A DNA stretch of 64,000 bases, taken from assembly GCA_914767715.1 (NCBI GenBank), contig OU612072.1, forward strand, positions 2,168,001 to 2,232,000, given 5' to 3'. Below are positions 50,901 to 61,600 of the stretch, one piece after another (the first letter of the stretch is position 1; each line of letters begins with the position of its first letter). Under the pieces are notes generated by a model. It worked only from the letters and a program-made list of their open reading frames with translations. It was not told the DNA's origin and ran no database searches. This DNA is from Membranipora membranacea (taxonomy: Eukaryota; Bryozoa; Gymnolaemata; Cheilostomatida; Membraniporidae). Both the position numbers and the translations under genes were made by a program.

Positions 50901-53045
50901 ATGAAAATATACACAAACATTTCAGCAATGTTGACTGGCACCAATCTCTATGTTACAGCAACATTAATCATGTCATAGAGAATTTCAATGAAACTTTCTT
51001 AAATTTAACATCAAAACTTATAAAACGGAGGACTCGCTATGTCAAATCTGAGGTCCTTCCTATGTGGATTGATGATGAAGTGCGTGATCATATGAGACTA
51101 AGAGACCAGTATAAATCTCAAACGTTATGGGATTTTTATAAAACTGAAAGAAACTTAGTCACTAACATGATAAAAAGAAAAAAGAAGAAGTATATGACAA
51201 AACTGGTTGAAAATTCCAAAGGCCATAAATCCAAATCATTGTGGAATGCGCTAAATATCAGAAACAAAACTAAAACTTATATTGACAAGGCTGCTGATAT
51301 TTCTAGCAGTAATTTGAACGAGCATTTTACATCTATCGCTGCGAAGCTATCAAAAGATTTTTCTTTGATTTCTGATTTGTCTAGTACTTTACCAAATTAC
51401 CACCACAAAGGTTTGAAACAATTTCCAAAATTTACAACAGTCTCATTGCATAAGCTTCCAAAATCAATACCCATAGGCAAAAGCACTGGTCCTGACCAGA
51501 TTTCAGTTCGGATGTTAAACAAAACATTTCCCTACATAGGTCCAGTGCTCACAGACATTTTCAATAGAATTTTAGATGAAGGAGTATTTCCAAAAGTCTG
51601 GAAAATTGCTCGCGTAACCCTATTTTTAAGTCGGGTCAAAGGATGACCCAGGAAATTATAGACCTATATCAGTTTTACCCGTTCTTTCGAAGATATTTGA
51701 AAAACATTTAAATATTAATATTCAGATATTTTTGAATGAAAACCATCTCATATCTTCATCGCAGTCCGGTGTTTGCACTGCACATTCATGCAGCGACACC
51801 GTTCACAAAATTATTTTCGACTATTCTTCTGAGAAACTCAAACAAAGGAAGAGTATTTTTCTGTTTATTGATTTCTGCAAGGCATTTGATTGTGTTGATC
51901 ACCAAATATTAAAAAATAAACTACAGAACTTTAATTTTGAGAACAAGGCATTTTTGTTGCTATCATCATTTCTACAGGACAGGTCTCAGTATGTTCATTT
52001 TAATGGTGCAGTGTCACCAATACTTGACATCAATATTGGGGTTCCGCAAGGTTCAATACTGGCACCAACTTTTTTTCAGATTTATATAAATGACCTACTA
52101 AATCTACCTCTCTCCTCGAACTCTTATGCATATGCTGATGACACTGTTTTTGTAGCAAGCCATTCTGTTCCCTCTACGTTAGTTCAAAATTGTAATCGAG
52201 ATTTGGTTTCAGTCAACAAGTGGTGCAAAAATAATCACATGACAATAAATTATAAAAAATCACACTTTTTAAGTTCTTTTGGGGAGGATTCATCATTAAA
52301 TTTAAAAATGACAATAACCAAATATTTCAAAGGCATGAAACTGAACTTCTTGGCTTTAAAATATCTGACTCATTTTCATTGAATGGCCATTGTGAGACTC
52401 TTTTGGATAAGGTGTCAAAAATACAAACTTACTTAAGCTATGCAGACCCTACTTGACCACGCATTCTGCTAAACAATTTTATTTTCAATTTATTCACTGT
52501 TATCTCATTTATGGTATCCATATATATTACAACTTATGTGCATCAAATATCACAAACCCTATTTTCACTCAGCAAAAAAGAGCCTTGAGAATTGTGGCCA
52601 ATGTTCAACATATACCTTTTTATTTGTCACCTACTAATGACCTATGTACATCACTTAAAATTTTACCCCTTCCAATACTGTGCAATTATTTTACTTGCAT
52701 TACGGGATTTAAGGCTCTGAATAATTTATCACATCCATACATCTCTGATTTTTTTGTTACCACACCGATTTCCAAGAAGAGATACACATTACTTAAACCT
52801 CCATTAGACAACTTAAACCACAAAATAGCAACAAACTTTAATATTTTACCCTCTTCATTGAGAAGCACTCTTACTTCGAATATGTTTAAGAAAAGGCTAA
52901 TGCAACATTTTTTCAGTTTATTAGCATAGTCTTATTTTTTTGTTGAATCTTTGTTTGTATCATTTTTATTTTTTGCCATTTATGTCACATCATGAAAAAC
53001 ATTTGAAATAATGAATTGTTGCTGACAAAAAAACAAAAAAAAATC
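48000..53045 (+). mobile_element. Decayed non-LTR retrotransposon (CR1/Jockey-type superfamily) in copy B intron 8
   Basis: The first open frame, 48066-49217, is Ser/Pro-rich with a lysine patch. It is interrupted by a stop and continues in the same frame to 49538, with another fragment in a different frame to about 49878. The second region has an endonuclease of the exonuclease-endonuclease-phosphatase type from about 50196 (HLNIRGLTSKID, GDFNVDL, SDH) and a reverse transcriptase (STGPDQIS, FLFIDFCKAFDCVDH, GVPQGS, active site YADD near 52132). A C-terminal segment ends at 52929. Frameshifts lie near 50400, 51620-51650 and 52360-52450. An A-rich tail ends near 53045. It is inactive. The sense orientation matches the host gene. 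Exact clade and target-site duplication were not resolved. Confidence 0.88.
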
Positions 53046-54514
53046 CGAAAGAAACACCATTATACTAATGATTGTTCTTGGTAACCTAATGATCTAATTA
53101 CAATATACAGTAAATACTCGGTGATTTATTTTTTCAGTCTGTAGAATACAGGAAAATATCAGATGAGTCAAAGTTAAAAGTACTCAGCATATACAGGACT
53201 ATATCTTCTCTCTGATGATACTTACTGTGCCAGATGGTATGTTTATACTTCCTATCATCAAATACTATCATCAAATTCTATTACTTTTCAGTTTACGGCG
53301 ATTTAAGCGGATTATACAGAAGTCATATTGATAATCTTCAGCACTGGAGTTGGACTTCACTCAACAGTGATGAAGATATAGGAGAGGTACTTAGTGTGGC
53401 GTATAATAAGAGATACACGGATACGGCTCTAAGGCTAACAGCTAATGGCGCTCATCTCACTATGAAATCCGGAAGTGGAGTGAGCGGTAAATGGTAAGGG
53501 GTCATTCATTACAGATCATGTCATCCTTATATTAGAAATAGTCTGATTGAGGGTACAAATAGCCTGATTGGTCAGAATTAATTTTTTTCACCATTAGCGA
53601 TGGTACTTTTGGATATTTTTTTAATGATTTCATGAAAAAATTTTACCCATTTCAATGTAGTTTTAACTACGATTGTTTACTTCTATTCAGGTATTTCACC
53701 ATAGACAGCAATGAGTGTACTGATCCAGGAGTTATAGAAGGAATCTACTATTATGGCCACGAATCTAGTGGAACTCTTCCATTACAAGGTCAGAATTGTT
53801 TAACTGCCTCTTGGCATGTTTTTATTTCATTGATACAGAAGTTTTTTTTATGTGTTGTGTTCAAATTAAAAAATGGGACTCATAATTATTACTTTAGATA
53901 CATCGACAAATGGATTCAATTGTTATAAACATATAAATAAGATATGGAATATAAACAAGCCATAAGAAGAAGATAAAAGGCAAAGATAAAGAGCTTATTA
54001 TTTATTCTGCCTAACTATGTAACAAAATACTGTTGGTTTAACTGCCTGTCCGAAGGTTTCTATGTAAATGATGACGTTAATTTCTGACCTATGTTAAAGT
54101 TATAAATTGTAACTAATGATATATATTCACATAAATAACATAATGCAATATGAAAAAGTTCCCATAAGAAAGAGAAGAGAAACAAAAAACTCATATACTG
54201 AGGTTTTAATAGCAAAAATATGACACGATATATGCGGCTCAGTATAATAATCGAAAATATTGGAGGTAATTTCTAATTTTAGGACATACAAATAATGGTG
54301 GTCCAGAATATTGTTATGAGAGTATGGCTCACCCGTTTCAAAAGGTGATGTCAAAAACACAGAAATTTCTGAAAAAAAATGAGCAGGTTGAGTGAGACCT
54401 GATAGGACAATTCTAGAATACTTAAGCAAGTTCGGAGTAACCTCTCATTGATAATGGGAAAATAGTCTCAAATCATAATTAATCAGGCCGAAACAAAATT
54501 GAGATATATTTAAA

Positions 54515-55500
54515 GACCACAGCAATATATCGTCTTGAAGCTATTCTGCAGTGATTATGTATTATTTATATATTAGAAAATTCAGAGAACTTCTGGGTAA
54601 AAAGTATGTGTAGTGTTAGAAATTCCCCTCCCTTCTCATCTGTGCAAACCTCATAAGCTACCATTTCAAAATGGTCAAAATGGTCTCGCGGTACTTGTCT
54701 CCTCAGGACAGTATCTCGTCCCGTCTGTCGAGACAGACAACTCTTAACACAGGTCGGGACTACTAGCATTGTATATGGTAGTAGCTGGTCAAAATATTGC
54801 CTTCACCCAGACTCGAACCAGTGACCTAGTGATCAGAAGTCCACGCTCATACCCACTAGCCAAGTAATTCATGTGACGTCATAAGAAATCCAGTTTATCA
54901 TGTAATGGAAAGACAGTTATTAGTCATGCTTTTGCTGCGATTATTACTACACTACATGAAGCTTTCTTTATACATCTATAATTCAATAAATACTTGACAG
55001 AATTTGATGAAACTTGGTCTCCACATAGTTCCTTATTGCTAGATGACAAGTTACAAATTTGAATCAAATGTACTATAAGCTGATTGCACTAGTGATAGTG
55101 AATGAATATCCACCATTCTTTTAAATTGTGATATCTGATAAATGTTTTATCGGAATCGATATATGTCTCGTCCCGGTCTTGTCCCGAATTTTCTTGCTGT
55201 CTCGTCCCGTCTCGCCAAAATCTGACAATTTGCAATCACTAGTTCCATTTCCAGGAGACATTTTACAATAGTAGATTACTTCATTATTAATTAATCCAGT
55301 TCTCTCAAGTAGATAGAAGTGATAGTTGGTTTGGCTGGTATAGCACGAGGCCTCACAGATACCTCATACCTCATATATGAGAAGGGAGGAAAATTTGTAA
55401 CACTATACATCATTTTTCCAAGAAGGGCTCTGCATTTTCAAACGCGAAAAGATTGTGTAAAGGCTGCAGAAATAGCTTCAAACTATGTATTGCTGTGGTC
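54515..55500. mobile_element. TIR element, copy 2 (non-autonomous), in copy B intron after exon 13
   Basis: Inverted ends of about 37 bases: left GACCACAGCAATATAT, right ATGTATTGCTGTGGTC, with the inner arm containing GAAGCTATT and CTGCAG on both sides. Outer parts match 37496-38199. The interior differs from copy 1 and includes a tRNA-like sequence on the minus strand (about 54800-54875) and repeated GTCTCGTCCC motifs. Confidence 0.75.
54800..54875 (-). repeat. tRNA-like SINE head
   Basis: On the minus strand a B-box GGTTCGAGTCT and an A-box-like CTTGGCTAGTGGGTATGAG are correctly ordered. There is no good acceptor stem. It is nested in the TIR element at 54515-55500. Confidence 0.5.
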
Positions 55501-56004
55501 CTGAAGTATTTAAATCAACTTTTGTATGAGACGAAATGTCCCTCAACCTTACTTTGGCAACTACCATTCTGACAAGTTTTTATTTTTCCTCAACTCTAGG
55601 CCAACAATCATGTCAGAACAGACAATACTTACCATTTGTCTTTGTCATTTGTTGTAACAAGTGGCATGTGCATCTTATTGCTTGTTTCTCAGTTATAGTG
55701 AGTGGAGTCTGCAATGGGATAAGTAGAGGAGCACACAGTATTGCTTACTCAGTTAAGAAAGCTTATGGACAATGGCATATAGCAGATATACGTACGGTCT
55801 GGGAATCATCCTTCACTGTAGTAGCTGAGGAGCTTAGGCTAGAACTCAGCCACACCTGTACAGGAGCCCCTGCTAACTGTGGCCCCTGATGACTTCTTGT
55901 CTCACCATAAATATCTGATCATCTGGCAGACTGAGTTACTCAATTTATAAGCGCCCATACATTATCTCTATCACTATCTTTTTTGTTTTCTTCTGAGTGC
56001 TAAT

Positions 56005-56010
56005 AATAAA
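56005..56010 (+). terminator. Polyadenylation signal after copy B
   Basis: AATAAA about 116 bases past the copy B stop codon, the expected distance for a short 3' UTR. Confidence 0.55.
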
Positions 56011-56979
56011 GTCACTTGGACAATTATTTATATATTTATTTGCTTAAACTAAAGGTTTGATCAATTCTAAACCATCCGATGAACATAAGTTGAGTTTGAG
56101 TTTGAATCCACATGAAAAGTATATAAAAGTGGTTCAATAATGTGAGTGGCACCTAGGTGAGTTGGGGGAGTCTATTTTACACACCCATGCAGAAAACTTC
56201 AGTCAGTCAAATGAATTTAAGCTTTATATATACCACTTTCCCATCCCCCTATCAATCCTTGACCCAGTATAGTTACAGTCACTTCAATTTCTGTTATCCG
56301 CACCCACTTACATATACACACATGTGCAAACACGCACACATGCAGACCCTCACATATGCACAGCTAACCAGAGGAAACTGCTGTATTAAGAACATCACAA
56401 TGCACTTGCCACGGAGAACTCTATAGAAGTCTTTGTAAATTCAAAATCAGTCATGAAACACAAGCTGAAGCTGTGCACAAAAATAGCTGTTTCCTGAAAT
56501 TAAAACTCACTCTGCCAGTCCATGGTTTCAATATTAGCATTGGGAATGATATGTGATACAGGAAACTGTCTCCTGTATTGGCCTGCACGTCGGTTTTTTG
56601 CGTAGGTGTAGCTTTTCAGACAATTCTCAATTAGTTGCCTTTCTTTGATTTTGAACCTTGCAGAGATTTGATTACTTAATTTGAGTAATATCCGTACATT
56701 CACTTAAACTGAACTGAGATTAATAGTTAAACAAACTGTTGAATGAATACAATCATTTGTGCTGCGAATGCCTTGGGGCATTGATTCGTTTTCTTAATTT
56801 TAAAATTGTTATTTGCAAAACAATCGTGATCAATAACACAAATATATACATTGTCTAGCATTGAGATTGATAAAATGATACTTTGTTGAAATCAGGAAAT
56901 CACTGGTCAATAAATTTTGAAAGGTATTCACCGGACAGGAAATCACTATTTTAGGATCTCACAATCAGTTAAAAGAACC
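56011..56979. other. Intergenic region between copies B and C
   Basis: Short CA-rich tracts near 56320-56345 and no exon chain. The minus-strand open frame at 56500-56703 has no motif or splice context I would trust. Confidence 0.45.
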
Positions 56980-58350
56980 TTAAGGTAATGTCAAAGACCG
57001 ATCCGAATATCAACATATCATATACCGTTGGAAAGCTGCCGAGCTACTGAGAATGAATACCCAAACAAAAACTTGATTCAATGACGTTGTGTCATTTTAG
57101 GGAGGAAATGAGGCAGAAAACGCTGTTTTTGTCAAAGCAGATGGGGGAGTCAAATTAAATGCAAGAAATTTCAAAACAGGTGGAATGCATACTTAGAGAT
57201 TGCGTTCATCGTAAAATTTGATTTTCTTTGATATATGACTAGTCTAAACTGACTTTTTACGTCACGCCATACAATGCATTTTTTTTGTGAAGCCGTGAAA
57301 ATATGTGAACTTTCAATCATTAATTCAGAACAGATCATAGGCTTGAAACAAAATTAAATATGATTTTCCCTTAGAGTACACTTCAAATGCCATACCTATT
57401 AACTTTCAACAAATTAGCTTGCATATTGCGAAAACAGTAGACTCTCGAATACAGCTAATATCTTTGGCAACTTTTGCTTAACATCAAATGTGCTGTCCAA
57501 ATGACCATTATTGTGGCCAAACAAAGTTTTTTTGAAAGTTCTCACATACGAAGCCGCTTTTATTTCCCATGGTGCACGCAGGAAATGCCAACAGATTTTT
57601 TCACTGCATCTTCGTTTTTCTTGAATTTAACGCAAAAGAATGGCCAAAAACAGGTTTTTTTTTGGGACTTTTGAGGTGTTTTTGGCCATTCTTTTGCGTT
57701 AAATTCAAGACAAACGAAGATGCAGTGAAAAAGTCTGTTGGCATTTCCTGCGTGCACCATGGGTAATAAAAGCGGCTTCGTATGTGAGAACTTTCAAAAA
57801 AACTTTGTTTGGCCACAATAATGGTCATTTGGACAGCACATTTGACGTTATGCAAAAGATGCAAAAAATATCAGGTGTATTCGAGAGTCCACTGTTTTCG
57901 CAAAATGCAAGCTAATTTGTTGAAAGTCAATATGTATGACATTTGAAGTGTACTCTAAGGGAAAATCATAATTAATTTTGTTTCGAGCCTATGATCTGTT
58001 CTGAAGTAATGATTGAAATTTCACATATTTTCACGGCTTCACAAAAAATAATGCGTTGTATGGCGTGACGTAAAAAGTCAGTTTATACTAGCCATATATC
58101 AAAGAAAATCAAATTTTACTATGAACTCAATCTCTAAGTATACATTCCACCTGTTTTGAAATTTCTTGCAATCAATTTGACTCCTCCATCTGCTTTGACA
58201 AAAACAGCGTTTTCTGCCTCATTTCCTCCCTTTAATGACACAACGTCATCGAATCAAGATTTTGTTCAGGTATTCATTTTCAGTAGCTCGGCAGCTTTCC
58301 AACGGTATATGATATGTTGATATTCGGATCGGTCTTTGACATTACCTTAA
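56980..58350. mobile_element. 1.37-kb near-perfect palindromic foldback element with TTAA ends
   Basis: Arms 56980-57652 and 57677-58350 are reverse complements with few differences, leaving a 24-base loop at 57653-57676. The outer ends read TTAAGGTAATGTCAAAGACC and its inverse. TTAA at both ends is compatible with a piggyBac-type target duplication, though TTAA is self-complementary and could simply be part of the arms. No transposase frame exists. The mirrored open frames at 57474-57864 are a consequence of the palindrome. Confidence 0.9.
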
Positions 58351-58646
58351 ATAAACAAAATAATTTATAGTGATATTGCCGAAGGCATTCTATTTGTTTT
58401 CGTATCCTAAAGCACCGACATGCACTTTATTTAAGGCAGGATATCATTCCTCAATAACCAGTGAAAGGAACAACAGGAAATTGCTATAACAAGAATCTCA
58501 CAATGCTTGACGTCATTGTAAATTCCATACCAGTCATTACACACCAACTGAAACTGTGCACACAAAATAAATGATTTCTGATATTTATCCTTTCAGTGTC
58601 TGTTATGATTAAAGTATTATACATCAGAAGAAGCTCATGATACAAG

Positions 58647-61600
58647 ATGGCAGGTGCTGACTGCTGTCGTATAGATATAAGTTATAATAATCTCATCATA
58701 TCTACTCTTATTATCTGCTCTTTATTTGGATTATCAGATGCTGACAGCAGCAGTCTCCGTAAGTCACATTCTGTTGAATCAACTAACACAAGATCAAAAT
58801 TTTGCTCAAAAATTCTACATTATTTAATAATTTGTTTCGAACATGTAAAAAATTTCGGTGTATTTATTATTCCCCTGAACCTAAAAGATAATTTTCAGTT
58901 CCAACTTTGTTTTGTGAAGGTGCAACCGCTTAGTCTGCTTGCTATCCAATCTCAGGCAAATGGTGCCGCAAGAGTTATGGTTCAAGACCTATTTTGTATA
59001 CCTTAATCACAAATGGTGCTTTTATTAGATACTATTATATACTATTTCTGTGTATTTTGTAAGTAACCCATGTAATATTTCTTGTCATACAAACTAACTC
59101 CAGGTCATATGTTTCAGAGTTGGTGAACAGCACATGTGGTAATAAGATACAGATATATGATGGTGTAAGGATCTCGCCATCTAAAGCTTTAAGTACTGTA
59201 TATTCCCGGACATCTATCGAGTGCCTGAGTAAATGTGTGGACAGTTTCCCTGCCTGTGTCTCTGTTTATCGCAATGATCAAGGTAAGGGTCGATGTCTTT
59301 GGTTGAGGTGACAAAGGACTCAATAAAACAGGAAGGTACACTATAAGCAGCATTAGAATTGACAACCTAATTGTGGGCGATGCCAGGACATTGAATTGTG
59401 TGATGGCAATGGTGCTACTATTGGTTCGCAGTCAAGTTACTAGATTCTTTATGGATAACTCGATCAATTTTCATCAGATTTGAAGTTTGAAAAGTACAAT
59501 CAATTAAGCTGGAGCTATTTTTTATTATCCAGGTGAGCAAAATTTAATTATGAATAATGGATGATTTAATGGAATACAAGAATTTGACAGCTGCCATGAC
59601 AAAAGTAGCAGCATTAGGCTATCTGTTCTGACTGACTAAAATATTATTGATTATATATCAGTTGAAATTAGCTTAATAGCTTTATTCTTTTGATTTAATA
59701 GACTCTCTTCTGCACTTAGCGAAAAAACACATGTCGCGAACAGAAAGTGACACAATATTGAATCCCAATTTCATGGGGTTGTATCATTAAGAGTTGGAGC
59801 TGGTGGGAGCTGAATGGTCTCAAAGAAATGACGGGTGGATCTTTCTGTTCAAAAAAGTGTGTGAAAATGTCTCCTTTTCATCAGATATCAACCATATTAT
59901 CATCAATCATACTAATTTCAGATCTATAGTTCGGCAAAAAAAATTCAAAATGATTTTCAACCCTGATAGAAGAGTACCCACAAAAAAAGATGTCCACGCA
60001 ATTCACTGGGTGTAGATGACACTACATGAAATATTAAAATATCTTTTGATTTCAGCCATCTGCAATCGATATATGTTATTTGTAAAACAAAGTATTTGTC
60101 CTTTATTCTGCAAGAAAAAAGAATTAGAAAATTTATATTTCTACCACAAACAAGAGAATGATAAAATAGTAAAATATAAAAGACCTCAATGAATGAGTTG
60201 GGAATTTGTCATGAAATAAATGGTCAAATTATTTTGCAAAAAAATGTACAATATATACACATTCAACTTTTGAACTTAATACAGAATTATTTTGTATTAC
60301 AAAGGTATTAAATGTGTTGATGTAATTCAGAAGATTTTTCTGGTAATGGTATTTTAGGTGGGTTGGGTCGATATATATTCGTAATAGTATTCGAAATTTA
60401 AACCTTGATCATTATTTTTTATCAAATATTCACCAATATGTCATTGAAATTAGTTTTTTAATTTTGGTGCCAATACGTGGTTCAGCATAAAGTGCGTATG
60501 AATTTATTCAGGTTTTTTGTCTTTCCTAAATATCTTGGCGACCAAACCATGAAGCATGAACTCCTTCAATGATAGCATCTAAGATATGAAAAAATTGCAC
60601 ATTTATGATCTCATCTGTTCAGTGCACCCAATAATGTAAAAAAAAAACTTGACAAAACTCGAATAAACATATATGTGTTCACAGGTCAATGTATGCAGTT
60701 CAGTAGTTTAAATATCTCAAGCTTTGAAGCCGACTCCACTCCACACTCTGGAGTGTATATGAAGATAGGAGCTGCTTTAGATGTAAGTCACAGTCAATTC
60801 TATAGCCAGTTGTTTCCCTTCATTTATCATCAGCCAAAATGTATATTTACAATCTATCCATATTGCAAAATCTTGTCATGTCAGAAAAATTGCTAGGTAT
60901 CCATAAATCCAGGCATCCATAAATTGTTTTCCCTTTCCCAACATTAGGCAACCAACCAGTACAGATATGATATTATCGCATATGTTTCTTAAATGTCCTT
61001 AGGCGTTGAAATGAAAGTAATTGTGCCGTAATGTCTTACCTATAATAGTAGCTCATGTATAATGTTTGGTGGATGGTTAAGTTTTATCTGCTGATGCGAT
61101 AGGCCTCATCGCCATACTAGCTGATAGGGACATGTATAGAATTGTCAAGGATGGAGATAATGAAAAAATGTTAGGACTTCCACCAATAAGCAGCATGTAA
61201 AAACACGTTTGCCTCCTGTTTACTGGTGGAGGGAGACCAACTCTGTATACAATCAGCTGTAGTCAAAAGCTAACTTAACAATATTAATAGAATGATGACT
61301 GTGCAGGAGATGGTTGCTCAGAAGATGAAGTTTGCCTGGAGGGATGTGGAGACAACTTATTACCATCACCTGCATGTGTCAGTGAGTGTTACCGGCATGT
61401 GTCAGTGAGTGTAAGGGCAACAACACAATAAGATTCAGCAGTATTAATAGCTGTGTTGTTCCAACAGTAGTAGCGGCAGTTGATTAGCTGTAAAAGCAAT
61501 AAAAGTAGCTGCAAATTTAGAATATGTATCAGAGTATGTATCCTGTAGTCATGCAAATAATATATTTCAACTTATATTCATTCTCAAGCTTTCTTTTTTT

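Larger units (their letters stand above)
42802..55889 (+). pseudogene. Copy B: broken apple/PAN plus CTHRC1-like gene
   Basis: Exons by homology to copies A and C: 42802-42913 (signal peptide, MAGADFCRIDLTYNNL start), 43220-43376, 44255-44352, 44648-44738, 45019-45119, 45427-45619, 46382-46528, 47625-47734, 53138-53236, 53292-53493, 53691-53788, 55699-55889. Splice sites are conserved throughout, but exon 2 lacks 8 bases present in A and C (frameshift and immediate stop near 43275). Exon 9 lacks 5 bases near 53177. The exons matching 38715-38824 and 38954-39127 are absent, so the second CTHRC1-like domain is cut. A decayed non-LTR element fills intron 8. The other exons keep their frames, so decay looks recent or a shorter product may persist. 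An AATAAA stands at 56005-56010. Confidence 0.82.

Noticed and set aside
54566-54769. Minus-strand open frame near 54.6 kb
   Set aside because: It lies inside the TIR element and its GTCTCGTCCC repeats; no domain or splice context.
57474-57864. Mirrored open frames of 65-87 codons
   Set aside because: They are reverse complements of each other within the palindromic element and carry no motif.
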